In this document: piece by piece, positions 1 through 8,572 of the stretch | How the letters are laid out: each line of letters begins with the position of its first letter | Position numbering within the stretch: position 1 is the first letter of the stretch | Assembly: GCA_026992375.1 (NCBI GenBank) | Contig: JALXAF010000101.1 | Location: forward strand, 1 to 25,745 | Origin: Anaerolineae bacterium | Lineage (GTDB): Bacteria > Chloroflexota > Anaerolineae > J102 | Length of the DNA stretch: 25,745 nt | Reading direction: 5' to 3' | Translations under genes and position numbers: made by a program | The notes under the pieces: model-generated | The model's database searches: none | Told to the model about the DNA's origin: nothing | What the model saw: only the letters and a program-made list of their open reading frames with translations

Positions 1-3000
1 CGGTGGGATGACCGCCGCTCAGCCAGGTGTCGCTGGTCAGAGGCAATTCCACAGTGACGGGCGTGGGCAGCGGCTCGGGCGGCGTGTAGGTGGAAGTCAT
101 CTCGGCGGTGAAGTCCTGCGTCTTGCCGACCATGTCATCGGTGACAGTAAAGCGCAGGCAGCCCAGCGCGCGCGTGCCCAGCGCGTCCGTCGCCTCCACC
201 CGCACTCGATATTCGCCAGCCGCGTCGAAGGTGTGGGTGGCCACGTTGCTGCCATTGGCTTCGGTGAAGGGAGAGCCGTCGCCGAAATCCCAGCGGTAGC
301 TGACGCCGATGCTGGACACGTCCACCAGTCCCTCATGCACCGTCACCTCGGCGCTGTCGAGCAGCCAGGCCATGGCCCGTTTCATCAGGTCTTCGCGGGT
401 GTTGAAGCCTGTGTCGTTATTCACGCCCTCCAGGCCGAAGGAGAGATAGAGGGTGCGATAATCGAACGCGGGAGCAGGCTCTTCCAGGGTGGGATAAGAG
501 GCTCGGGTGACGCCGACATAGCCATCGGCCACCGGCTTGCCCCCAATGCCAACGAAGGCGGCGTGAGTATCTTCGGGCGCTTCCAAATCGCCGAAAGGCG
601 CAATCCTCACCTCGTCGACGTAATACTGGTTGCCAGCGCCATCCCCGGCGCCGCTGATATCAAAGGTCATCCCATTGAAAGCCGAGCCGGGAACGCCCAT
701 GACCGAAGGCGCAGGCGGCAACACTCCTGCGTATGAAGGATCGAACAGGCTGTCTTGCAGATACTTGGCGCCCAGGTTGCTGCTATAAAGGAAAGCGCCA
801 TGACCATCCGACGTAGTGGCGTCCCAAGCCGAAGCCAGATCCTGCCCGGCGACGAAAAGACGCCCGCCGTTGAACATCCAGTCGGAAAGCGTCTGCATAT
901 CGATCTCGGTCAGCGGCGTCGAAACAGTGAAAGTGCCGTCAGACTGATAGAGATCGCCCGTCCAATAGACGATTACATCATATTTGGCCAGCACCGACGC
1001 CGGTGGCAGAGTCCGAGAATGGGCGAAATGGATATCCGCATTGTAGTAATCGAAGCTCCATCCCAGCTCGGTCAACGCATCGGCATAGTAATGGGTATAG
1101 TCGGGATAGCCGAGGAGATCGCTGAAATCGTTATCGATGAGCAGCACTTTGGCCCCGCCCATGGCGGCTTCCACGCGAATCCAGAAGGGAACATGCAATT
1201 GATGGGAACCGTCAGAGAGATAAACGAAGCCGCCATAATCGCCCACCTCAGCGTCCGAGGCGTCGACTGTCACCACAAAACTCTGCGAGCCGCCAGCGGT
1301 GAAATCGAGGCTGCCGGGTTCAACGCTAACCGTCACGCCCGCATCAGCCGTGGCGGTGATGGCGTAAGTGGCGTCGACGCCAGCCACCTCGGTGGCGGTC
1401 ACGGTCATGCTGTACACGCCCGCGGGCTCGCTGCCAAAACTCAGCGATGGTTTATCGAAGGTGAGGCCAGGATCGCCGGCCTTGGTCAGATCGATGCGTC
1501 CAGCGCCCATATCCAACACGCTGGCGGGTGCGGTGTGATCGCTATCCAGCCACACCGCAGTCGTGGCCGTGCTCATCAGCGCCGAACGGATCTGCGTGGG
1601 CGTCCAATCGGGGTGCATCTGCTTGAGCAGGGCGGCGGAGCCAGCCACATGCGGCGCGGCCATGCTGGTGCCGCTGGCGACGCCAAAGCCCATGTGACGA
1701 TCCACGCCGCTGACGCCAGGAGCGTAGCCGGAAGAGAGGATGTTGACGCCAGGGGCGGTCACATCAGGTTCGAGGAAGCGGGCGAAGGCCGGGCCGCGAC
1801 TGCTGAAGCCTGCAATCACATCGGGGATGTTGCCGATTTCCCGCGCGGTGTAATCGAATTGCAATTCCGCCCCGGGGTTATCCTGCCCAAACTTCACGAT
1901 GTTCTCACCGTTGGTCTGACCGATGAAAGCGCCAGGGATCGTGAATTCATCATCCTCATGGCTGCCCGCAGCCATATTGATCAACCCGTCGCCCTTGTTG
2001 TTGTAAACGATGGCGGCGACAGCGCCCGCCTGCTGCGCATTCCAGATTTTATCGCTGAAATAGCAGCCGCCGCGACTGATCAACGCCACCTGGCCCGTCA
2101 GATCCCCGGTGATGGGCTCATCGTTGCACAGAGTGTTGGTGCCGCCCGCGGTGACAGTGGCGACGTCGGTGTAAGGATAGGGGCCGAATATCTCGCCCAC
2201 GTTTAACGCCTTGCAGAAGAGGCAATCGCCAAAGGAGATGCCGGTCAACTCCGAGGGCACCGGCTCGGGACTGGTGACGTCGATGAATCCGGCGGCGATG
2301 GTGCCTGTGGTGGTGCTGGCGGCCACTTCCATGACTTTGGGAGACGCATCGGAGATGGAAGCCATGCCAGGGCCGCTATTGCCAGCCGAATGAGAGACGA
2401 ACACGCCCGCATCCCAGGCAGCGTCACGGGCGATGGTGACGGAATCGGCCCAGGGCATCACGCCGCTGTAACCGCCAAAGCTGTAGTTGATGACATCGGC
2501 GCCATCCCGCACAGCGTCTTCATAGGCCATCACGATCTCGGCCGAGAAAGCACTGCCAGAGTATTCGCTGTTGGTGGGATAGCCGATCTTGTAGCTGAGG
2601 ATTTGAGCTTTGGGAGCGACGCCCGAGATGGTCTTCTCGAGTCCGGCAATCATGGCCTTGGTGTTGGCATTGCCCGCGACGGTGCCCGCGGTGTGCGTGC
2701 CGTGGCTGCTGCCAGCCGGGCCGGGCAACGCGCCATCATCGCCAGGCAGAGGCGGATCCCAGGGGCGGAAGTAGGCGCGGGCGCCGATGACCTTCTCGGT
2801 GGTCACGCTGGCGTCGCCCACAGGATAGCCGTCCGGATAGGTGTAGCCGGTGGGATCGAAGAAGGGGTTGGGAGCGTACACGCCGGTGTCGATGCTGGCG
2901 ACAATGACACCCTCGCCCGCGGCGTCGACGCCGCCCAATTCATCCCACATGGCGGGCGCACCAATCAGGGGCAGACTGGCGTACATCTGCGGCTTGTGCT

Positions 3001-3478
3001 CATAATCTCGAAACACCCGCCTGACCTCAGGCATCTTGGCGATGGCCATGATATTCTCGGCCGAAGCTTCGGGCATTTCAACCACCACGCCATTGAACAC
3101 TACCTGATACGCCAATGGCCTGCTGGCTCCGGTGGAATCAATAACGTTCGCAAGATGAGCTCCTGGCACAGTCGTCGCCAAAGAGGAGAGAAAAGCCGCC
3201 TGCTCGGACTTCAGGCTCTGAATGTAATTCTGAGCGGTGACAGACTGAACATTCACCTTGCCGTCGACGAACAAGTCAGCCGAAGCGGCCTTCACCGCAG
3301 GCGCAGAAGCCCATTCAGATAAAGAAGGCGATTTGAGCTGCACGATCAAGCGATGAGAAAAGCTCGGCGTCCCCGAATCTCCGTCAGTGACGCCAACCTC
3401 CGCCGACGCCGTCGTCATCAACGCCAGCATGAGCAAGAGGACAATGGTGAGGATTAAAACAAACTTCCGTTTCGACAT
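1..3478 (-). CDS. Secreted S8 (subtilisin-like) serine protease, C-terminus beyond left edge
   Basis: The reverse strand is open for 1159 codons from ATG 3476-3478 to the window edge with no stop, so the gene is partial. AGGAGG-type ribosome binding site at 3485-3490. Residues 1-26 form a signal peptide (basic start, long hydrophobic stretch, ASA-type cleavage site), so the enzyme is exported. An inhibitor I9-like propeptide region precedes the catalytic domain. The triad is complete: Asp197 (SIDTG), His259 (SSHGTHTAG) and Ser605 (SGTSMAAPHVAG), with the oxyanion Asn367 (SAGNSGPG). A PA-type insert lies at about 400-540. After the protease come an Ig/Fn3-like segment from about 680 and a PKD repeat near 1063 (YRWDFGDGS). 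Such enzymes degrade extracellular protein; PKD domains often help bind substrate or surface (family knowledge). Well over twice the size of a minimal subtilase. The long forward ORFs over this gene are shadows. Confidence 0.93.
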   Translation of the reverse strand, partial: MSKRKFVLILTIVLLLMLALMTTASAEVGVTDGDSGTPSFSHRLIVQLKSPSLSEWASAPAVKAASADLFVDGKVNVQSVTAQNYIQSLKSEQAAFLSSLATTVPGAHLANVIDSTGASRPLAYQVVFNGVVVEMPEASAENIMAIAKMPEVRRVFRDYEHKPQMYASLPLIGAPAMWDELGGVDAAGEGVIVASIDTGVYAPNPFFDPTGYTYPDGYPVGDASVTTEKVIGARAYFRPWDPPLPGDDGALPGPAGSSHGTHTAGTVAGNANTKAMIAGLEKTISGVAPKAQILSYKIGYPTNSEYSGSAFSAEIVMAYEDAVRDGADVINYSFGGYSGVMPWADSVTIARDAAWDAGVFVSHSAGNSGPGMASISDASPKVMEVAASTTTGTIAAGFIDVTSPEPVPSELTGISFGDCLFCKALNVGEIFGPYPYTDVATVTAGGTNTLCNDEPITGDLTGQVALISRGGCYFSDKIWNAQQAGAVAAIVYNNKGDGLINMAAGSHEDDEFTIPGAFIGQTNGENIVKFGQDNPGAELQFDYTAREIGNIPDVIAGFSSRGPAFARFLEPDVTAPGVNILSSGYAPGVSGVDRHMGFGVASGTSMAAPHVAGSAALLKQMHPDWTPTQIRSALMSTATTAVWLDSDHTAPASVLDMGAGRIDLTKAGDPGLTFDKPSLSFGSEPAGVYSMTVTATEVAGVDATYAITATADAGVTVSVEPGSLDFTAGGSQSFVVTVDASDAEVGDYGGFVYLSDGSHQLHVPFWIRVEAAMGGAKVLLIDNDFSDLLGYPDYTHYYADALTELGWSFDYYNADIHFAHSRTLPPASVLAKYDVIVYWTGDLYQSDGTFTVSTPLTEIDMQTLSDWMFNGGRLFVAGQDLASAWDATTSDGHGAFLYSSNLGAKYLQDSLFDPSYAGVLPPAPSVMGVPGSAFNGMTFDISGAGDGAGNQYYVDEVRIAPFGDLEAPEDTHAAFVGIGGKPVADGYVGVTRASYPTLEEPAPAFDYRTLYLSFGLEGVNNDTGFNTREDLMKRAMAWLLDSAEVTVHEGLVDVSSIGVSYRWDFGDGSPFTEANGSNVATHTFDAAGEYRVRVEATDALGTRALGCLRFTVTDDMVGKTQDFTAEMTSTYTPPEPLPTPVTVELPLTSDTWLSGGHPT

Positions 3479-4190
3479 AATGGTTCCTCCGCTAGAAAGA
3501 AGAGAAGATTAGAGAAATGTGTAAGTGCTATTGCGTGATGTTTTCATCTCTACTTCTGCAATAGGCGTCACCTCCTTTGTTATCAAATTTTGTTTTACGC
3601 ATCGATGGCGAGCTGCTAAGGAAGCTTCAATCAATTCCCGACGGAGTCCCGATTCTTCTCAATCGCCGAAAACTCATTGCCACGGCATCATTGCAGCGAC
3701 ATCAAACAAGAATCGGTCCGTTAGCCCCTGTTACAGCGTCATGGATGACAACTGCCATGTGCATCACAACTGCATGAAGCACATACAATATCCGATATGA
3801 AACATTCATAGGCGAAATGATCTTCACGGTGTAGAAGATTGCATAGAAATCATATCAAATCCAGTTTACATGATTCATTCTCACCTGTCAAACACATCAA
3901 AAGGAGCATTCATTTTTTGATTGGCGATAAAGCCCCCAAATGGCGGAAGCCCCCGGGATTTAGTCGGCGGGGCGGCGAAAAGGCGCATGGCTGGCGCGAC
4001 GCATACGGACGACAAAAGCAATGCGTTTGACAACCACGCGCAATGCAGGCACAATAAAATGCAATCATACGGCGGCCTTATCGATGAAAAGCAGGCAAGA
4101 ACGACGAACGCCGTCGTCCAGCATCAACCGTCGCGTTGGTCTATTCGCCCTGTGCGACGCCTATCGCTTCACAGCCCCCGAGGAGGCGTC
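3479..4190. other. Intergenic spacer between divergent protease and DUF3467 genes
   Basis: About 710 bases, richer in A+T than the flanking genes, between two divergently transcribed genes, so it should hold both promoters. In the protease leader, on the minus strand, a 7-bp inverted repeat (3528-3534 with 3558-3564) encloses a 23-base loop. A GGAGGTG sequence next to it precedes a possible 20-codon leader ORF. No ORF here has convincing coding character, and I could not fix a clear -35/-10 pair for either gene. Confidence 0.5.
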
Positions 4191-4505
4191 ATGTCGGAAG
4201 AGAAAAAAACAAGACAAATTCAGATAGAAGCGTCCAAAGACCTGAAACCCACTTACAGCAATTTCGCCATCATTCACCACAATTACAACGAGATCGTCAT
4301 CGACTTCGCGCACATCATGCCCAACATGCCCCAGGCCCAGGTGCAATCTCGCATTGCGATGACGCCATATCACGCCAAATTGCTATTGCAGGCCCTGACC
4401 CACAACCTGCAAAACTACGAAAAACGCTTCGGCGAGATCAAGATGCGGGGATCGGGGCTGCCCGAACGCCCGCCCATGGGCTTTGATCCCACGCAAGTGC
4501 ATTGA
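4191..4505 (+). CDS. DUF3467 family small protein
   Basis: 104-residue protein starting at ATG 4191, chosen because AGGAGG lies at 4181-4186 and the DUF3467 similarity begins just after it; an upstream extension of this frame has no such support. The sequence IEASKDLKPTYSNFAIIHHN, then NEIVIDFAHIMP, then RIAMTPYHAKLLLQALTHNL, is the DUF3467 pattern: a short beta-rich unit ending in a helix. The family's function is unknown. No signal peptide or membrane segment, so probably cytoplasmic. Its stop codon sits 8 bases before the ATG of the following dehydrogenase, so the two are probably co-transcribed. Recognition of the family is confident; any role is not. Confidence 0.85.
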   Translation: MSEEKKTRQIQIEASKDLKPTYSNFAIIHHNYNEIVIDFAHIMPNMPQAQVQSRIAMTPYHAKLLLQALTHNLQNYEKRFGEIKMRGSGLPERPPMGFDPTQVH

Positions 4506-4513
4506 CGCCCGCC

Positions 4514-5338
4514 ATGCCCAATTTCAGCGAGCAGGTCATCGTCATCACCGGAGCCTCCACCGGCATTGGTCGGGCCACGGCCATCGCGTTTGTTCAGGCG
4601 GGCGCGCGGGTGGTGTTGGCCGCCCGCTCCGCGGATGCGTTGGCGCAACTGGCCGCCGACCTGGGCGGGCCGGATCGCGCGCTTGCCATCCCCACCGACG
4701 TCGTCGATCCCGCCCAATGCCAGCGGCTCATCGCTGGCGCCATCGATCACTTTGGCCGCATCGACGTGCTGGTGAACAACGCTGGCATGGTGGTCTCGGG
4801 CCTGTTCGAGAATCTGCAACCCGGCGACATCGAACGGCAATTCGCGGTCAATCTCTTCGGCGCCGCCTACTGCGCCCGGGCGGCGCTGCCTCATCTCAAA
4901 GCCAGCCGCGGGGTTATCATCAACGTCTCCTCGGTGGCGGGCCTCATCGGCACGCCTACGGCATCCGCTTACAGTGCGTCCAAAGCCGCGATGAACGCCT
5001 GGTCCCGGGCCTTGTGGGTCGAACTCAGGCCCTATGGCGTTGGTGTGGTCACCCTTTGCCCTTACTTCACCAGCGGCGTCAAGCTGGCCGAAAAGGGGAT
5101 ACTTCGCGGAGGCAGTCTGCACAGCACCAAGGAAAAACCGCGGCGAGCCCCGGGCACGCAGACCACGGAGCAGGTGGCCCAGGCCATCCTCAGGGCCGCG
5201 CGTCGCCGCCCCCGCATCGTCGTCCTCAGCCCCGCAGGCAAGTTCATCTGGTGGTTGGATCGCCTCTTCCCCTGGCTCACCGATTGGGTGATGGCCCGCG
5301 GCCTGCCCAAACTCGCGGGCAAAAACCAGAGGGAGTAA
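4514..5338 (+). CDS. Short-chain dehydrogenase/reductase (SDR)
   Basis: 274 residues from ATG 4514; a TTG at 4502 in the same frame overlaps the DUF3467 stop and is less likely. Classical SDR signature: cofactor motif TGASTGIG at 12-19, NNAG at 88-91, catalytic Ser near 139-140 (NVSS) and YSASK at 153-157 giving Tyr153 and Lys157. These residues support NAD(P)-dependent oxidation or reduction of a hydroxyl/keto group. The substrate cannot be read from sequence. The C-terminal 80 residues are rich in Arg and Trp with a hydrophobic patch (FIWWLDRLFPWL), suggesting possible membrane association of the tail. It follows the DUF3467 gene closely and probably shares its transcript; the next gene is 231 bases away. 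Confidence 0.92.
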   Translation: MPNFSEQVIVITGASTGIGRATAIAFVQAGARVVLAARSADALAQLAADLGGPDRALAIPTDVVDPAQCQRLIAGAIDHFGRIDVLVNNAGMVVSGLFENLQPGDIERQFAVNLFGAAYCARAALPHLKASRGVIINVSSVAGLIGTPTASAYSASKAAMNAWSRALWVELRPYGVGVVTLCPYFTSGVKLAEKGILRGGSLHSTKEKPRRAPGTQTTEQVAQAILRAARRRPRIVVLSPAGKFIWWLDRLFPWLTDWVMARGLPKLAGKNQRE

Positions 5339-5410
5339 TACAATTCGTTGCTCAAAAATTCCCGATTTAAGCATAGTTCATTCTCGTTCAAATCGATCTT
5401 TACAATTCCC

Positions 5411-5545
5411 CCGTCAACCGTCAAAAAGAGCCTTTTCGCCACGCCTTGACGTTTGACGCTTTGCGCTTGACGCACTTTGCCAGGCATTGACCATCTGAAA
5501 TTGTAAAGACGCTGGATGATCTGAATCATACCCAATATCCAATAT
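5411..5545. repeat. Dispersed short repeats upstream of the acyl-CoA synthetase gene
   Basis: Two repeat types lie in the 231-base spacer. Units of TTGACG/CGTCAA occur in both orientations at 5411-5425 and 5446-5474; the 15-mer TGACGTTTGACGCTT at 5447-5461 recurs exactly at 8025-8039, beyond the other end of the synthetase gene. ACCCAATATCCAATAT at 5530-5545 recurs as its reverse complement near 22012-22027. They look like non-coding dispersed repeats. Confidence 0.7.
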
Positions 5546-5569
5546 CCGAATTTACCCACGGAGTTCTCC

Positions 5570-7687
5570 ATGTCCCCGATTCCCTCCTCGCTTCGCCCGT
5601 TCTTCACGCCCGCTGGCGTCGCTGTCATCGGCGCATCGGCCACGCCCGGCAAATTGGGCTACGGCGTCATCGCCAATCTCATCAAGAGCGGCTACCAGGG
5701 CCCCATCTATCCCATCAATCCCAGAGCCGATGAGATTTTGGGCCTGCCCGCGTATCCCGACATCAGCAGTGCGCCCGATCCGGTGGAGCTGGCCGTCATC
5801 ATCATCCCCGCACCCGCCATCCCCGACGCGCTGCGAGCCTGCGGCCAGCGGGGCGTACGGGCCGCGGCCATCCTCTCGGGCGGATTCGCCGAGGTCGGGC
5901 CCGAGGGCGAGGCCCGGCAGCAGGAGATTCTGGACATCGCCAGAACTTACGACATGCGCCTCGTCGGCCCCAACGGCGTGGGCGTGCTGAATCCCCACAG
6001 CGGTCTCAACACCACCTTCATCGAGCAAATCCCCGAGCCCGGCGACATCGCCTTTCTCTCCCAATCGGGCGCGCTGGGCGGCGCGCTCATCGATTGGGCC
6101 CGGGGCCAGCACATCGGACTCAGCTACTTCGCCAGCCTGGGCAACGCCGCGGATGTGACCGAAACCGATCTCATCCAGGCCCTGGCCGATGACCCGAACA
6201 CCCGCGTTATCACCGCGTACATCGAAAGCATCCACGACGGCCCGCGGTTCATGGCCACAGCCCGACAGGTCGCGGCCCGCACGCCCATCGTCGCCCTGAA
6301 GGTGGGCGGCACCCAGGAGGGCGCGCGAGCGGTGGCCTCCCACACAGCCAGCATCGGCGGCTCGGATGAGGCTTACGGAGCCGCGTTCAAACAAACGGGC
6401 GTCATCCGCGCCCGCTCGGTGCAGGAGCTTTTCGATACGGCCATCGCCCTGGCCTACCAGCAGCCGCCCGCGGGCCTGCGAGTGGCCATCCTCACCAATG
6501 CGGGCGGGCCCGCCGCGGTCGCGGCCGACGCGCTGGCCCGCAACGGTCTTCATGCGCCCGAGCCGGATGAAGACGCCCGTCAGGCTCTGCGCCGGGCTCT
6601 GGGCCCCGCGCCCCAGCTCTTCAATCCCATCGACATGCTGGGCGCGGCCTCATCGCCCGAATATGAGACCGCGGCCCGCATCCTGCTGCAAAGCGACGCT
6701 TACGACGCGGTGCTGGCCATCCTCGTTCCCAACACCGCCAACGATCCCGTAGGCGTGGCCGACGCACTGGCCCGGGCCTCGGCCGATGCGGCCAAACCGA
6801 TTTACGCCTGCTACATGGGCGATGTCAGCATTCGCGAGGGCCGCCAGCACCTGCACCATCATCGAATTCCGGTCTACGATTTTCCCGAAAACGCGGCTCG
6901 GGCCATGGCCAACGCCCGCCGCTGGCAGGTGGTGCGAGAATCGCCCCCGGCCGCGCCCCCCGCGCCCGATCTCGCTCCCTACATGCCCTTCGCCCGGGCC
7001 ATCGAAGAGATGGCCGCACAGGGACGCGAGACCATGGGCGAAGTCGAGCTTTATCCCCTGCTCGAGCAGGCCGGCTTCCCCCTGCCGCCCTGGCACGCGG
7101 CGTACGCCAAGGCCGAGGCCGAAGCCTTCGCCCGCGTCTATCCCGGTCCCTTCGCGCTGAAAGTGCTTTCACCCGACATCCTGCACAAGAGCGATGTGGG
7201 CGGCGTTGCCCTGAACGTGACTGCGAAGCGGGTGGGCAAGATGTATTGGCAGGTGCAGGCCCGGGTGCGACGACGCGCGCGCAAGGCGGGTTTGCAGGGC
7301 GTGATCATCCAGCAGATGGCGCAGCCGGGCGCAGAGGTCATCATCGGCATGAGCCGCGACGCCGTTTTTGGCCCCATGATCATGTTCGGCGGCGGCGGCG
7401 TTTATGTCGAGGCGCTGCGAGACGTTTCCTTCCGCATCGCGCCCATCGGCGAGGAGGACGCCCGGGCCATGATCGCGGAGACGGTGGCGGGGCGTCTGCT
7501 GATGCGCGGAGCCCGGGGCCGCAAGCCGGGCGATGTGGACGCGCTGGCCAGGCTGATTGTGCAGGTGGCGGCCCTGGCTCTGAGCGCGCCCCAACTGGGC
7601 GAATTCGAGCTGAACCCGGTCATCGTGCATCCCGCGGGCAAGGGCGTCACCGTAGTGGACGCGCGGGCGGCGCTGTTCCGTAAATAG
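5570..7687 (+). CDS. Fused ADP/NDP-forming acetyl(acyl)-CoA synthetase
   Basis: 705 residues from ATG 5570. The enzyme family interconverts acyl-CoA plus NDP and phosphate with acid, CoA and NTP. Domain order is alpha then beta, fused in one chain: CoA-binding Rossmann domain at about 10-140 (VAVIGASATPGKLGYG), succinyl-CoA-ligase-like domains at about 155-460 with SQSGALG at 164-170, and the ATP-grasp domain at about 480-705. His258 in SHTAS is the expected phosphohistidine of the alpha part. The ATP-grasp part has the conserved LSPDILHKSDVGGV and a Gly-rich stretch followed by VYVEALRDVSFRIAP. Length is typical of fused family members (about 700). This enzyme often allows ATP formation during acetate or amino acid fermentation; related members act as peptidyl-lysine acetyltransferases, but no GNAT domain is present. 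Single gene on its strand, bracketed by dispersed repeats. Very high GC. Confidence 0.92.
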   Translation: MSPIPSSLRPFFTPAGVAVIGASATPGKLGYGVIANLIKSGYQGPIYPINPRADEILGLPAYPDISSAPDPVELAVIIIPAPAIPDALRACGQRGVRAAAILSGGFAEVGPEGEARQQEILDIARTYDMRLVGPNGVGVLNPHSGLNTTFIEQIPEPGDIAFLSQSGALGGALIDWARGQHIGLSYFASLGNAADVTETDLIQALADDPNTRVITAYIESIHDGPRFMATARQVAARTPIVALKVGGTQEGARAVASHTASIGGSDEAYGAAFKQTGVIRARSVQELFDTAIALAYQQPPAGLRVAILTNAGGPAAVAADALARNGLHAPEPDEDARQALRRALGPAPQLFNPIDMLGAASSPEYETAARILLQSDAYDAVLAILVPNTANDPVGVADALARASADAAKPIYACYMGDVSIREGRQHLHHHRIPVYDFPENAARAMANARRWQVVRESPPAAPPAPDLAPYMPFARAIEEMAAQGRETMGEVELYPLLEQAGFPLPPWHAAYAKAEAEAFARVYPGPFALKVLSPDILHKSDVGGVALNVTAKRVGKMYWQVQARVRRRARKAGLQGVIIQQMAQPGAEVIIGMSRDAVFGPMIMFGGGGVYVEALRDVSFRIAPIGEEDARAMIAETVAGRLLMRGARGRKPGDVDALARLIVQVAALALSAPQLGEFELNPVIVHPAGKGVTVVDARAALFRK

Positions 7688-7746
7688 AACGCAGATGACG
7701 TAGAAAAAGCCGATTCACGCAGATAAAAACAGATAAAATCACAACA

Positions 7747-7843
7747 TGCTCTCCTACGACATTTCGAGGGAGCGCAGCGATCGAGAAATCCCCCTGCAAG
7801 CGAGGAGATTCCTCCTCCCCGCGGTTGACGGAATGACGTAACA
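7747..7843. repeat. Dispersed intergenic element, copy 1
   Basis: About 97 bases containing ATTTCGAGGGAGCGCAGCGA, then GAGAAATCCCC, GCAAGCGAGGAGATTCCT and CGGAATGACGTA. It matches 18738-18840 with scattered substitutions, and its first half recurs at 19099-19145. On the reverse strand it reads as the peptide string SPRLQGDFSIAALPRN, a kind of spurious ORF that arises when such repeats are translated. Confidence 0.8.
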
Positions 7844-8254
7844 AAGAGTTTTCGCAACTATACAGGCCACAGCGAAAAAACGCTTGACGAAGCAATGTTG
7901 GCCATTTATGCCAACCCACGTCATGCGAAAACCCTTCAGCTTCGCTCAGGGCAGACTGTCAAACGTCAGGCTGTTATCGTCAAAGATGTGTCCTGCAATG
8001 AGCCATGACATCGTTACAGCAGTGTGACGTTTGACGCTTGACGTTTTACGGTCTTGGCATGTCGCCTGTTGGCGGCCCTAACTTTCAAAGTTTGACATGT
8101 AAACTGCATAGTCACAAGTTTTCACCGTTATCGGCGGGCAACCGCTCATGGCGACTGCGTTCCGAAAGTGCGCTGCACTCTTGCGACACTGTAACAGTTT
8201 AGTCGGTCGTTCCCTTTTCCAAACGCCGAATGAATTCAGGTCTGAGGGCGTTCC

Positions 8255-8345
8255 GCCGCATGTCCCCCTTCGGGGACATATTTTCGCTCAATTGGGCCTG
8301 CCTGCGCAGACAGGCGGCAAAGGCCTCCAGCCCCGACTTCGAGTC
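8255..8345. repeat. Cluster of three strong hairpins
   Basis: Three palindromes occur in series. ATGTCCCC (8260-8267) pairs with GGGGACAT (8272-8279) across a CTTC loop. The 20-base near-palindrome GCCTGCCTGCGCAGACAGGC lies at about 8296-8315. A third hairpin, CCGACT-TCG-AGTCGG flanked by CCC/GGG runs, lies at about 8330-8352. No long T-tract follows the last, so these look like palindromic repeats rather than one terminator, although the first is followed by ATATTTT. Confidence 0.6.
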
Positions 8346-8414
8346 GGCGGGGCCAAGGCGCCAAACATGGTTGCACCGACCAAATTGATACAGTCTCCAC
8401 TCTTGCGCCAAAAC

Positions 8415-8443
8415 TTGTCAGCCGGGACGCAGATCATTATAAT
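8415..8443 (+). promoter_or_regulatory. Sigma-70-type promoter of tRNA-Thr
   Basis: TTGTCA at 8415-8420, a 17-base spacer, and a perfect TATAAT at 8438-8443. The distance puts transcription start about 5 bases before the mature tRNA 5' end at 8455, so the leader would be very short. Confidence 0.85.
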
Positions 8444-8454
8444 AGCTTTGTCAC

Positions 8455-8527
8455 GCCACCCTAGCTCAGCTGGCAGAGCAACGCATTCGTAATGCGTCGG
8501 TCGTCGGTTCGAATCCGACGGGTGGCT
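8455..8527 (+). tRNA. tRNA-Thr (anticodon CGT)
   Basis: 73-nucleotide cloverleaf. The acceptor stem is GCCACCC with GGGTGGC, D arm GCTC/GAGC, anticodon stem ACGCA/TGCGT with loop TTCGTAA (anticodon CGT at 8488-8490), and T arm GTCGG/CCGAC with TTCGAAT. All four stems pair. Discriminator base T at 8527; CCA is not encoded and must be added after transcription. It has its own promoter and is followed by a terminator. It reads the ACG codon. Confidence 0.96.
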
Positions 8528-8533
8528 CTTCTC

Positions 8534-8559
8534 TCCCAGTCCCTTGGCTGGGATTTTTT
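8534..8559 (+). terminator. Rho-independent terminator after tRNA-Thr
   Basis: TCCCAG (8534-8539) pairs with CTGGGA (8548-8553) across an 8-base loop, followed by six T residues (8554-8559). It lies 6 bases after the tRNA and 13 bases before the GTG of the next gene, so some read-through into that gene is possible. Confidence 0.85.
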
Positions 8560-8572
8560 GTGAGGGCCTTTT

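Larger units (their letters stand above)
7688..8414. other. Repeat-rich intergenic region
   Basis: No gene is supported here. Contents from left to right: a CGCAGAT-type degenerate repeat (7690-7740); a full copy of a roughly 100-base dispersed element (7747-7843); a CCCTTCAGCTTCGCTCAGGG-type repeat near 7932-7951; an 11-base inverted repeat at 7958-7968 and 8025-8035 made of TTTGACG units; then a cluster of strong hairpins (8255-8345) before the tRNA promoter. ORFs across it are repeat translations. Confidence 0.65.

Noticed and set aside
8..3322. Long forward-strand ORFs over the first 3.3 kb
   Set aside because: They are Ala/Gly/His/Arg-rich shadows of the reverse-strand S8 protease, whose triad, signal peptide and ribosome site are all in order.
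3525..3800. Small forward ORFs in the spacer upstream of DUF3467
   Set aside because: No ribosome site, no domain, and overlapping ORFs in several frames of AT-rich DNA; not supported as genes.
4415..5374. Reverse ORF of 319 codons opposite the dehydrogenase
   Set aside because: The forward frame carries complete SDR motifs; the reverse frame shows no domain and is a high-GC shadow.
5552..6553. Reverse ORF of 333 codons opposite the acyl-CoA synthetase
   Set aside because: No recognisable domain; the forward frame holds all family motifs.
7688..8414. CRISPR-like array in the repeat-rich spacer
   Set aside because: Repeats are of several unrelated types, differ in length and lack regular spacers; no cas genes are present.
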